Positions 1-6,397 of a stretch of 6,671 bases of DNA are shown piece after piece. Below the pieces are notes generated by a model that worked only from the letters and a program-made list of their open reading frames with translations, made no database searches and was not told the DNA's origin. This DNA comes from an uncultured Collinsella sp. GTDB lineage: Bacteria; Actinomycetota; Coriobacteriia; Coriobacteriales; Coriobacteriaceae. Every line of letters begins with the position of its first letter. The stretch's first letter is position 1. A program made the position numbers and the translations under genes. The stretch is from positions 1 to 6,671 of the forward strand of contig CAAENO010000202.1 of NCBI GenBank assembly GCA_900757385.1. Reading direction: 5' to 3'.

Positions 1-927
1 GCCGAGAAGATGGGCGTGTCCAGACTCTCCAAGGACCAGGTGAGCGCCATCGCCGCGAGCCTGGACGCCGACATCGAGGAGCTCTGCGCCAGACCCCTCG
101 ACGGCTCGCCGGTGCCCTACGTCTGGCTCGACGCCACCTACGTCAAATGCCGCCGCGGGGGCCGCGTGGCCTCCACGGCCGTCGTCACGGCCATCGGCTG
201 CGACGCGGGCGGCTGGAGGCGCGTCCTGGGCGTCGACGTGGTGGACACGGAATCGTACGACTCGTGGCTGGCATTCCTCAGGAAGATCCGCGACCGCGGC
301 GTCTCCGGCGTGGAGCTCGTCGTCTCCGACGCGCACGCGGGCCTCGTCGCGGCCGCGGCGGAGGTCTTCCAGGGGGCGGCATGGCAGCGCTGCGCCGTCC
401 ACCTCATGCGCGACTGCATGCGCGAGGCGGGTTCCTGGCAGCTGAAGCGCCGCGTGGGCAGGATCGTCTCGCAGGTGTTCCGCGGGCGCGACGCCGCCAC
501 CGTGACCGCCATGTACCACGCGGCGTGCGACATGCTGGAGGGGTGCTGCCCGAGGGCGGCGGCGATCCTCGAGGGGGCCGAGCCGGACGCCCTGGCATAC
601 CTCGACTTCCCGCCGTCGCACTGGAAGCGCCTGCGCACCAACAACGTCCAGGAGCGGACGAACCGCGAGATAAAGCGCAGGTCGAGGGTGGTGCAGGCGT
701 TCCCCTCGACGGCGTCGCTGGTGCGGCTGGCCGGCGCGGTCATGCGCGAGCAGGACGAGACATGGCAGGAATCCAGGTACTTCTCGGAGGCGAAGATGAG
801 GGAGCTCTACGACGAGGGCCGCACGCGCGGGCTCGACGGGACGGTCGACTGGGCGCGGCTGGAAGCCGAGGCCAGGAAGATGATTGAATCCGGCCTCGAG
901 CTTGCGGACAGGATCGAGACGGCATAG
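1..927 (+). CDS. IS256-family (Mutator-like) transposase, N-terminus cut off by window edge
   Basis: This is a DDE transposase that cuts and joins the ends of its own insertion sequence. The reading frame is open from base 1, and the first residues (AEKMGVSRLSKDQVS) match the interior of IS256 transposases. The ATG at 10 is therefore internal and roughly 90-110 N-terminal residues, including the DNA-binding region, lie upstream. Counting from that ATG, the visible catalytic residues are D41 (VWLDATYVK), D107 (VVSDAHAGL) and E215 (NNVQERTNREIKRR). The C-x2-H signature of the family is at C128-H131 (WQRCAVHLMRD), and a helical insertion domain lies between the second D and the E. The C-terminus ends normally at TAG (925-927), so this part looks intact and possibly active. 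Very high G/C at third codon positions sets it apart from the operon. Family assignment is firm; the subgroup is not resolved. Confidence 0.95.
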   Translation, partial: AEKMGVSRLSKDQVSAIAASLDADIEELCARPLDGSPVPYVWLDATYVKCRRGGRVASTAVVTAIGCDAGGWRRVLGVDVVDTESYDSWLAFLRKIRDRGVSGVELVVSDAHAGLVAAAAEVFQGAAWQRCAVHLMRDCMREAGSWQLKRRVGRIVSQVFRGRDAATVTAMYHAACDMLEGCCPRAAAILEGAEPDALAYLDFPPSHWKRLRTNNVQERTNREIKRRSRVVQAFPSTASLVRLAGAVMREQDETWQESRYFSEAKMRELYDEGRTRGLDGTVDWARLEAEARKMIESGLELADRIETA

Positions 928-979
928 GATATCAACTGTGTTCCAGGTTCCTGGACGCCGGGCCGACTCGCTTCGGATC

Positions 980-1009
980 GGACGCTACACCAACTTTCTC
1001 GACACTACC
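980..1009. repeat. Right terminal inverted repeat of the IS256-type element
   Basis: Read inward on the minus strand, this end starts GGTAGTGTCGAGAAAGTTGG and continues TGTAGCGTCC. That is the typical form of an IS256-family terminus, with the conserved AAGTTGGTGTAGC core. It begins about 55 bases after the transposase stop, the expected place for the right end. The matching left repeat is outside the window, so the outer edge is uncertain by a few bases. The first bases (GGTAG) overlap the end of proS and provide its TAG stop. Confidence 0.75.
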
Positions 1010-2726
1010 GGCGGGCCGCCTTAACAAGCTCGGCAATCTTGGCGACGACCTCGTCGATCGCCACGTCCTCACGCTCGCCCGTGGCACGGTCCTTGAGCTC
1101 CACAGTACCATTCTTGAGGCCACGCTTGCCAAGCACGACCTGATACGGGAAGCCCATGAGGTCGTTATCGGCAAACTTAAAGCCAGGACGCTCGTCACGG
1201 TCATCGACGACAACCTCGATACCCTCGGCGCACAGGCCCTCGACGATTTGGTCGCAAACGTTAGCGCACTCCTCCTTCTTGGGATCGAGCGGAATCACCG
1301 CGACCTCGTACGGGGCAACGGAGACCGGCCAGACGATGCCGTGTTCGTCGTTGTGCTGCTCCACGACGGCAGCAAGCGAGCGGGACACACCAACGCCGTA
1401 GCAACCCATGATAAGCGGCTTCTCCTTGCCGTCCTCGTCCATAAAGGTGGCGCCCATGGCCTCGGAATACTTGGTACCCAGCTGGAAGACCTGCGAGACC
1501 TCGATGCCGCGAGCAGCAGAGAGCGGCTTGCCGCAGTGCGGGCAGGGATCGCCGGCAACGACGGTTACCAGGTCGGCCCACTCGTCGACGGTAAAGTCGC
1601 GCTCGGGGCAGGCACCGGTAAAGTGATAATCGACCTCGTTGGCACCGCAGGCCCACTGCTTGGACTCGCGCAGGCTCTCGTCGCACACCAGGCGAATGCC
1701 CTCGGGCAGGTTAACCGGTCCGATAAAGCCCTTATGCAGACCGTAGGTCTGGAGCTCCTCATCAGTCATCATGCGATAGGCCTTGCCAAAGACATGCTCG
1801 GCCTTGCAATCGTTGAGCTCGTGGTCGCCCGGAACAATGGCCACGACGGGCTTGCCCTCGGCGTCGAGGAGTGCCAGAGACTTGCGCGTGCCGTTCTCGG
1901 GGAAGCCGAAGAACTTTGCAACGGCCTCGATGGTGCCCATGCCCGGAGTCTCGACCTTGGTAAGCGTACCGTCGCCAGGACCCTCGGTCACAACGACCTT
2001 GGTGCTTGCGGCCTCATCGTCGGCAGCGAAGCCGCAATCGTCGCAGTAGACGAGCGAAGCCTCGCCAGCGTCGGCCAAAGCCATGTACTCGACGGAGGTA
2101 TCGCCACCGATCTCGCCGGAGTCGGCGACAACGGGCAGAGCCTTGATGTAGCAGCGCTCGCAAATGTTGGCATAGGCCTGCTTCATCTTGTCGTACTCCT
2201 CCTGCAGGCTCTCCTGCGTAGCAGAGAAGCTGTAGGCGTCCTTCATGATGAACTCGCGACCGCGCATCAGGCCAAAACGGGGACGGAACTCGTCGCGGAA
2301 CTTATCCTGGATGTGATAAAGGTTCACTGGCAGCTGCTTGTAGGAACGCAACTCATTGCGCACCAGGGCAGTCACGGTCTCCTCGTGCGTGGGTCCGAGC
2401 ACAAACTCGCGGCCGTGGCGGTCATCAAAGCGCACAAGCTCCTTGCCATAGGCATCGATACGGCCGGACTCACGCCACAGCTCGGCATCGACCATGATGG
2501 GCATCATGAGCTCCTGAGCACCGGCGGCATCCATCTCGTCGCGCACGATGTTCTCGATCTTGCGGATCGAGCGCCAAGCGAGCGGCAGATAGGAATACAG
2601 GCCGGCGGCCTCCTTGCGGATCATGCCAGCGCGAAGCAGCAGACGGTGGCTCGCTAGCTCGGCATCCGCCGGATCCTCTTTGAGCGTCGGCGCATAGAGC
2701 TTAGACATATACATTGCTCGGGTCAT
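1005..2726 (-). CDS. proS: Prolyl-tRNA synthetase (bacterial type, with editing domain)
   Basis: This cytosolic class II enzyme charges tRNA-Pro with proline using ATP. Its 573 residues match the length of E. coli-type ProRS. Motif 2 is at about 143-159 (FRDEFRPRFGLMRGREF) and motif 3 is at about 441-449 (GCYGVGVSR). A GPTHEET segment lies at 111-117. The editing (INS) domain between motifs 2 and 3 contains GDHELNDCK, whose K308 matches the editing lysine (K279) of E. coli. An anticodon-binding domain runs from about 470. Two CxxC pairs (C228/C231 and C395/C398) could bind zinc. The first ATG is chosen because GAGGAG sits six bases upstream; in-frame Met5 and Met7 are less well placed. The gene starts immediately after the ispG stop. 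The last codons are odd: the TAG stop and probably the final Arg codon come from the end of the adjacent insertion sequence. Confidence 0.97.
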   Translation of the reverse strand: MTRAMYMSKLYAPTLKEDPADAELASHRLLLRAGMIRKEAAGLYSYLPLAWRSIRKIENIVRDEMDAAGAQELMMPIMVDAELWRESGRIDAYGKELVRFDDRHGREFVLGPTHEETVTALVRNELRSYKQLPVNLYHIQDKFRDEFRPRFGLMRGREFIMKDAYSFSATQESLQEEYDKMKQAYANICERCYIKALPVVADSGEIGGDTSVEYMALADAGEASLVYCDDCGFAADDEAASTKVVVTEGPGDGTLTKVETPGMGTIEAVAKFFGFPENGTRKSLALLDAEGKPVVAIVPGDHELNDCKAEHVFGKAYRMMTDEELQTYGLHKGFIGPVNLPEGIRLVCDESLRESKQWACGANEVDYHFTGACPERDFTVDEWADLVTVVAGDPCPHCGKPLSAARGIEVSQVFQLGTKYSEAMGATFMDEDGKEKPLIMGCYGVGVSRSLAAVVEQHNDEHGIVWPVSVAPYEVAVIPLDPKKEECANVCDQIVEGLCAEGIEVVVDDRDERPGFKFADNDLMGFPYQVVLGKRGLKNGTVELKDRATGEREDVAIDEVVAKIAELVKAARR

Positions 2727-3809
2727 TTATTTCTCCTCAATAAGTTTGTCGACCTCGGCCATAAGCGCGTCGACAATTTGATCCTCAGCTACTTTACCAA
2801 TGATCTGGCCATGCGAAAAGAGCAGGCCCTGACCACGTCCGCAGGCAACACCCAGGTCGGCGTCAGATGCCTCTCCGGGGCCGTTGACCGCACATCCCAT
2901 CACGGCGATCGAAAGCGGCGCGGAATAGTTCTTAAGCCGCTCGGTGACCTCCTCGGCGATGGGAATCAGGTTAACCTGGCAGCGGGCGCACGTGGGGCAC
3001 GAGACAATCTCGGGACCACGGCGACGCAGGCCCAGCGACTGTAGAATTCCCCAGGCGACCGGCGGCTCCTCAACCGGATCGGCCGTGAGCGACACACGCA
3101 TGGTGTCACCGATGCCTTCGGAAAGCAAGATACCCAAGCCTACAGAGCTCTTGATGGTGCCCTGAAGCTTGGTCCCCGCCTCCGTCACGCCCAGGTGGAG
3201 CGGAACATGCGGTATCTCGCGCGACAGGGCGCGATAGGTATCAAGTGTCGTCTGTACGCTATGGGCCTTGGCGGATAGCACGATGTTGGTAAACCCACGG
3301 TCCTCAAAGTGCCGCACAAAGCGTTCGCTCGACATCACGAGCTTTTCGGGCTGCGTGAGGTCGTCGCGCTCGGCAATATCTTGCTCAAGCGAGCCCGCGT
3401 TCACGCCAATGCGAATCGCGCAGCCCGCGGCACCCGCGGCATCGATGACGGCATCGACCTTAGCCCAATCGCCGATATTGCCGGGGTTGATGCGCAGCTT
3501 AGAGGCACCAGCCTCGACAGCGCCAATGGCAAGCTTATGGTTAAAATGGATATCGGCGACGATTGGCACCGGAGACTCGGCACAAATCGTGCGAAAGCCC
3601 TCGAGCGCAGCCTCGGTAGGCACGCTCACGCGCACGATATCGCAGCCAGCCTGCGCCAACGCGCACACTTGCGCAAGCGTTGCCTGGGCATCAGCAGTAT
3701 CGGTGCAGGTCATAGACTGAACCACGACCGGAGCGCCACCACCGATCTGCACGCCGCCCGCATGCACGGGGCGCGTCAACTCGCGAGGCAAAGGATGGGA
3801 TAAAGACAA
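2727..3809 (-). CDS. ispG: 4-hydroxy-3-methylbut-2-en-1-yl diphosphate synthase (flavodoxin/ferredoxin type)
   Basis: IspG (GcpE) reduces 2-C-methyl-D-erythritol 2,4-cyclodiphosphate to HMBPP, the penultimate step of the MEP isoprenoid pathway, using a [4Fe-4S] cluster in the cytosol. From the TTG start the protein is 360 residues, close to the bacterial norm. An N-terminal TIM-barrel part carries VQSMTCTDTAD (30-40) and a conserved KLRINPGNIG segment (104-113). The C-terminal cluster domain has C271, C274 and C306 plus E313 (CPTC, MGCAVNGPGE), matching the E. coli ligands C270, C273, C305 and E312. The open frame runs on into rseP, but that upstream part resembles nothing in IspG. TTG at 3809 is preferred because AGGGGAG lies eight bases upstream; GTG at 3818 is alternative but overlaps that site. 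It lies 13 bases after rseP and abuts proS. It shares the operon with dxr, another MEP gene. Confidence 0.96.
   Translation of the reverse strand: MSLSHPLPRELTRPVHAGGVQIGGGAPVVVQSMTCTDTADAQATLAQVCALAQAGCDIVRVSVPTEAALEGFRTICAESPVPIVADIHFNHKLAIGAVEAGASKLRINPGNIGDWAKVDAVIDAAGAAGCAIRIGVNAGSLEQDIAERDDLTQPEKLVMSSERFVRHFEDRGFTNIVLSAKAHSVQTTLDTYRALSREIPHVPLHLGVTEAGTKLQGTIKSSVGLGILLSEGIGDTMRVSLTADPVEEPPVAWGILQSLGLRRRGPEIVSCPTCARCQVNLIPIAEEVTERLKNYSAPLSIAVMGCAVNGPGEASDADLGVACGRGQGLLFSHGQIIGKVAEDQIVDALMAEVDKLIEEK
2733..2738 (-). promoter_or_regulatory. Ribosome binding site of proS, inside the ispG 3' end
   Basis: The minus strand reads GAGGAG, then AAATAA, then the proS ATG, giving a strong Shine-Dalgarno with a six-base spacer. 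The site is formed by the two Glu codons near the end of ispG, and the spacer contains the ispG stop. This fixes the proS start at 2726 and suggests translational coupling to ispG. Confidence 0.85.
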
Positions 3810-3817
3810 TCCAAACA

Positions 3818-3824
3818 CTCCCCT
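3818..3824 (-). promoter_or_regulatory. Ribosome binding site of ispG, overlapping the rseP stop codon
   Basis: The minus strand reads TAGGGGAG, then TGTTTGGA, then TTG. The rseP stop TAG overlaps the AGGGGAG Shine-Dalgarno, which sits eight bases before the TTG codon. This spacing decides in favour of TTG at 3809 over the nearer GTG at 3818 and suggests coupling of ispG to rseP translation. Confidence 0.7.
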
Positions 3825-5184
3825 ACAGAATAAAACGAAGGATGTCGGAACGAAGCATATAGACAAACAGCAGTGCAAAGAGCGCGATGCCGACATAGCT
3901 GACGATTGTCTGCACTTTGAGCGGCAGCTCGCGGCCCGCAATCTTTTGAATGATCTCAATAAGCAGCTTGCCGCCATCGAGTGGTGGGATGGGCAGCAGG
4001 TTCATAAAGCCAAGCGAGAACGAAATGAGGGCGGCAAAGGAAAGGAACGTGGCAGGGCCGGCAGCAGCGGCCTGTGAGGACATAACGCTAATACCCACGA
4101 TCGAAGAAGACTGATCGAGAATCTCCATCGTATGCTGCGGCTGGAGCAGGCGCAGCACGCCATCCGCTGTCTGCACGACATAGGAGAACGACAGGCGAGC
4201 CGACGTGATGGGGTCTAAACGGACCACCTGCGTAGAGGCATACACACCCAGGCGCTCGTCCTCTTTGAGCGCAACCGTGGTCGAATGCTGCTTGCCGTCA
4301 CGCTCGTACTCGATGGCGATATCGTCCTTACCGGCGGCCTTGCCGATGGCATCGTAGACATCCATCCAAGTAGAACATGAGACACCGTCAACCGAAAGGA
4401 TCGCATCACCGGCCTCGATACCCGCCTTGGCGGCAATAGACCCCTCGTCAACCTGACCGATCGCGTTGGTATCCATCGGCACGGTGACACCCGCAATGGA
4501 ATAGATGCTCATAAGGAGCAAAAAACCCGTCAAGATATTGACGATAATGCCTGCGAGCAGCATAAAGGCGCGCTTGAGAAAGCCTTGGCCAAGATAGGTG
4601 TGCGAGCGTTCTTGCGCAAGGAACTCGGCCTCGCCGCACGGCAGCTCCCACACATCGCCCTCGGCAGTCGCATGTTCGCGATCGAAACGGCGACCATCAA
4701 AGGTGGTATAGCCTGCCTTGTCTCGCGGCAACGTCTGATATTTGGTGGGATAGTAGCTCGGCGAGGGCTTCTCCCCTTCCTCATACCAGGGCGCGATGGA
4801 GCCCCAGCCCAGCAAAAGGGCGCATGCCTCGAGCACATCCTCCTCGGAAAGCTCGAGCTCGGCAGCAAGGTCGGCCACGGTCACGCGACCATGACGATAG
4901 ATAGCCGCGAGCACGCGGTCGGCGCACGAAACATCGGTCGGATCCATACCGCAGATGGCAGCGTAGCCACCCAGCAGCAGCGGGGTCACGCCAAACTTGG
5001 TTCCAATGCGACGCGACGTGTAATGGATGTCAAAGCGGCACGGCAGACCCAAAAAGAACTCGGTCACACGGACGCCGCAGGCACGCGCCGCCAAAAAGTG
5101 GCCGCCCTCGTGCAAAAACACGAGGACGGAAAGCATCAGCAGGCCCCAAAAGACCGATGAGAGAACGCTCAGAACAGTATCCAT
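3823..5184 (-). CDS. rseP: RseP-like site-2 (M50) intramembrane metalloprotease with cytosolic insertion
   Basis: This is a membrane zinc protease of the site-2 family, which cuts transmembrane segments of regulators (such as anti-sigma factors) and leftover signal peptides. From the ATG at 5184 it has 453 residues. In order: a first membrane helix with the zinc motif HEGGH (25-29); a membrane-associated loop with GGYAAICGM (72-80); an unusual insert (about 81-200) with a winged-helix-like segment (88-135); a second helix (about 203-232); one PDZ domain (about 235-315, with GSIAAKAGIEAGDAILSVDG); and two C-terminal helices, with LLPIPPLDGG (396-405) supplying the third zinc ligand D403. All catalytic residues are present. 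The usual GPxxN and GPxG motifs are altered (AGIIVN at 211-216, SSIVGIS at 360-366). The frame also has a TTG at 5199, but AAGGA lies only about one base before it. ATG fits the family better, though its own ribosome site is weak. The substrate cannot be told from the sequence. Confidence 0.92.
   Translation of the reverse strand: MDTVLSVLSSVFWGLLMLSVLVFLHEGGHFLAARACGVRVTEFFLGLPCRFDIHYTSRRIGTKFGVTPLLLGGYAAICGMDPTDVSCADRVLAAIYRHGRVTVADLAAELELSEEDVLEACALLLGWGSIAPWYEEGEKPSPSYYPTKYQTLPRDKAGYTTFDGRRFDREHATAEGDVWELPCGEAEFLAQERSHTYLGQGFLKRAFMLLAGIIVNILTGFLLLMSIYSIAGVTVPMDTNAIGQVDEGSIAAKAGIEAGDAILSVDGVSCSTWMDVYDAIGKAAGKDDIAIEYERDGKQHSTTVALKEDERLGVYASTQVVRLDPITSARLSFSYVVQTADGVLRLLQPQHTMEILDQSSSIVGISVMSSQAAAAGPATFLSFAALISFSLGFMNLLPIPPLDGGKLLIEIIQKIAGRELPLKVQTIVSYVGIALFALLFVYMLRSDILRFIL
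4585..4944 (-). other. Insertion in the RseP-like protease containing a winged-helix-like segment
   Basis: This stretch encodes residues about 81-200, between the GGY loop and the second membrane helix, where ordinary RseP proteins have only a short linker. Residues 88-135 read like a winged helix-turn-helix: a helix (DRVLAAIYRHG), then VTVADLAAELE, a turn at LS, a recognition-like helix (EEDVLEACALLLGWG) and a hydrophobic strand (SIAPW). About 65 residues follow that are rich in Tyr, Pro and charged residues. E. coli RseP topology places this loop on the cytosolic side. The fold is judged by eye. It may be a protein-binding module and need not bind DNA. Confidence 0.6.
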
Positions 5185-5209
5185 AAAACGAAAAAGCAAT
5201 CCTTATGGG

Positions 5210-6397
5210 TTAGGAACGGGTTGCGGCGAGCACCTGCGCAGCCTTTTCACGCGCCCACGCATCGATGTCGCGAAGCTGCTCAAACGAATCGACCACCTGC
5301 ATATCGTGGGCGTCCATGCAGGATTCCACAATGCGATCGATATCGGTAAAGCTGCAGCCATCGTGCAGGAAGGCATCGACGGCGACCTCGTTGGCGGCAT
5401 TGAGCACGCACGGCATGGTGCCACCCGTCTTGCCGGCACGCTCGGCCAGTGCCAGACAGCGGAAGGTATCCATGTCGGCAGCATCAAACGTGAGCTGCCC
5501 CAGCTCGCGGAAATCGATACGAGGCGCCGGAGTATCCCAACGCTCGGGATACGAGAACGCGAACTGGATGGGAATACGCATGTCGGATGCACCGAGATGC
5601 GCCATCACGGAGCCGTCGGCGAACTCGACCATAGAGTGAATCTTGGACTGACGCTGCACGACCACGTTAATGAAATCGAGGTCGCAGTTAAACAGATGCA
5701 TGGCCTCAATGCGCTCCAGGCCCTTGTTCATGAGGGTGGCGGAGTCAATGGTGATCTTGGCACCCATGGCCCACGTGGGATGCGCGAGGGCATCGGCACG
5801 CGTCACGCGATCGAGCTCGTCGCGCGTGCGGCCAAAGAACGGACCGCCCGAGCAGGTGAGCCAAATGCAGTGGGCCTCGCGCGGGTTCTCCCCCAGATAG
5901 CACTGGTAGATGGCGGAATGCTCAGAGTCGACCGGAATAAGCTGGCCCGGTTGCGCCAACGGCATAAGCAAGTCGCCACCGACGACGAGGGACTCCTTGT
6001 TGGCAAGGGCAAGGCGCTTATTCGAGGTCAAGGCCGCATGGCTCGCCTCGAGACCGGCGGCGCCCACAATAGCGACAAGCACGCAATCGACATCGTCGCG
6101 ACGCGCGAGCTCGCAAACCGCCTGCGCGCCAACGCCGAGCTGTGTGCCCTCGGGCAACTCCTGCAGCACGGCGTCATCGCCATGAGCGACATCGGCAACG
6201 GCAACCGCCGGAACCGAGAACTCGCGGGCAGCGGCAACGAGCTCCGAGGTGCTGGAATTAACGGACAGCGCCGTCACCTGCAGGCGATCGGCATGCTGGC
6301 GGCACACATCGAGCGCCTGGGTGCCGATAGAGCCCGTACAACCCAGGATGGCAACACGGAGGCGCCCATCGGGGCCATACGTCGTCTGGAATGACAT
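5210..6397 (-). CDS. dxr: 1-deoxy-D-xylulose 5-phosphate reductoisomerase
   Basis: Dxr (IspC) converts 1-deoxy-D-xylulose 5-phosphate to 2-C-methyl-D-erythritol 4-phosphate with NADPH and a divalent metal. It is the committed step of the MEP isoprenoid pathway and the target of fosmidomycin. The 395 residues are a normal length. The N-terminal NADPH-binding fold has GCTGSIG at 19-25 and LANKESLV at 131-138. Metal ligands are D157 and E159 (VDSEHSA) and E228 (within DSATLMNKGLE). The substrate-covering loop is visible as HPTWAMG (206-212), with the Trp that closes over the substrate. The C-terminal helical domain is complete. The start is the ATG at 6397, which overlaps the cdsA stop as TAATG and has GGAGG nine bases upstream. 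The gene ends 25 bases before rseP. Nothing unusual was seen. Confidence 0.97.
   Translation of the reverse strand: MSFQTTYGPDGRLRVAILGCTGSIGTQALDVCRQHADRLQVTALSVNSSTSELVAAAREFSVPAVAVADVAHGDDAVLQELPEGTQLGVGAQAVCELARRDDVDCVLVAIVGAAGLEASHAALTSNKRLALANKESLVVGGDLLMPLAQPGQLIPVDSEHSAIYQCYLGENPREAHCIWLTCSGGPFFGRTRDELDRVTRADALAHPTWAMGAKITIDSATLMNKGLERIEAMHLFNCDLDFINVVVQRQSKIHSMVEFADGSVMAHLGASDMRIPIQFAFSYPERWDTPAPRIDFRELGQLTFDAADMDTFRCLALAERAGKTGGTMPCVLNAANEVAVDAFLHDGCSFTDIDRIVESCMDAHDMQVVDSFEQLRDIDAWAREKAAQVLAATRS

Larger units (their letters stand above)
1..1009 (+). mobile_element. IS256-family insertion sequence, right-hand part
   Basis: This is the right-hand portion of an insertion sequence. 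It consists of a transposase gene running to 927, about 50 non-coding bases, and an IS256-type terminal repeat ending near 1009. The left end is outside the window, so neither the full length nor the target-site duplication can be read. The element is richer in G and C than the neighbouring operon, with nearly all codons ending in G or C, which fits a separate origin. It inserted tail to tail with the minus-strand operon, at the very end of proS. The exact outer boundary (about 1007-1010) is inferred from remembered IS256-type termini, not from comparing two ends. Confidence 0.85.

Noticed and set aside
147..887. A 246-codon plus-strand frame inside the transposase gene
   Set aside because: The product is very rich in Arg and Gly, typical of an out-of-frame reading of GC-rich DNA. 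The DDE transposase occupies the other frame.
942..955. Small palindrome TCCAGG-TT-CCTGGA considered as a transcription terminator
   Set aside because: The stem is only six pairs, the loop is two bases and no T-run follows on either strand. It is too weak to call an intrinsic terminator, and could equally be chance or part of the element's end.
1248..2657. A 469-codon open frame on the plus strand opposite proS
   Set aside because: It is a shadow frame caused by the codon use of proS on the other strand. Its product is low-complexity, rich in Leu, Ala, Gly and His, with no recognisable domain, while the minus strand encodes a complete ProRS.
3810..3977. Upstream extension of the ispG frame by 56 codons into rseP
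   Set aside because: These residues do not resemble IspG, lie inside the 3' end of rseP and have no supporting ribosome site. The TTG at 3809 gives a normal-length protein.
5027..6394. A 455-codon open frame on the plus strand opposite dxr and the start of rseP
   Set aside because: It crosses two real minus-strand genes with clear family motifs and has no recognisable protein features of its own. Long antisense frames are common in GC-rich genes with strong third-position bias.
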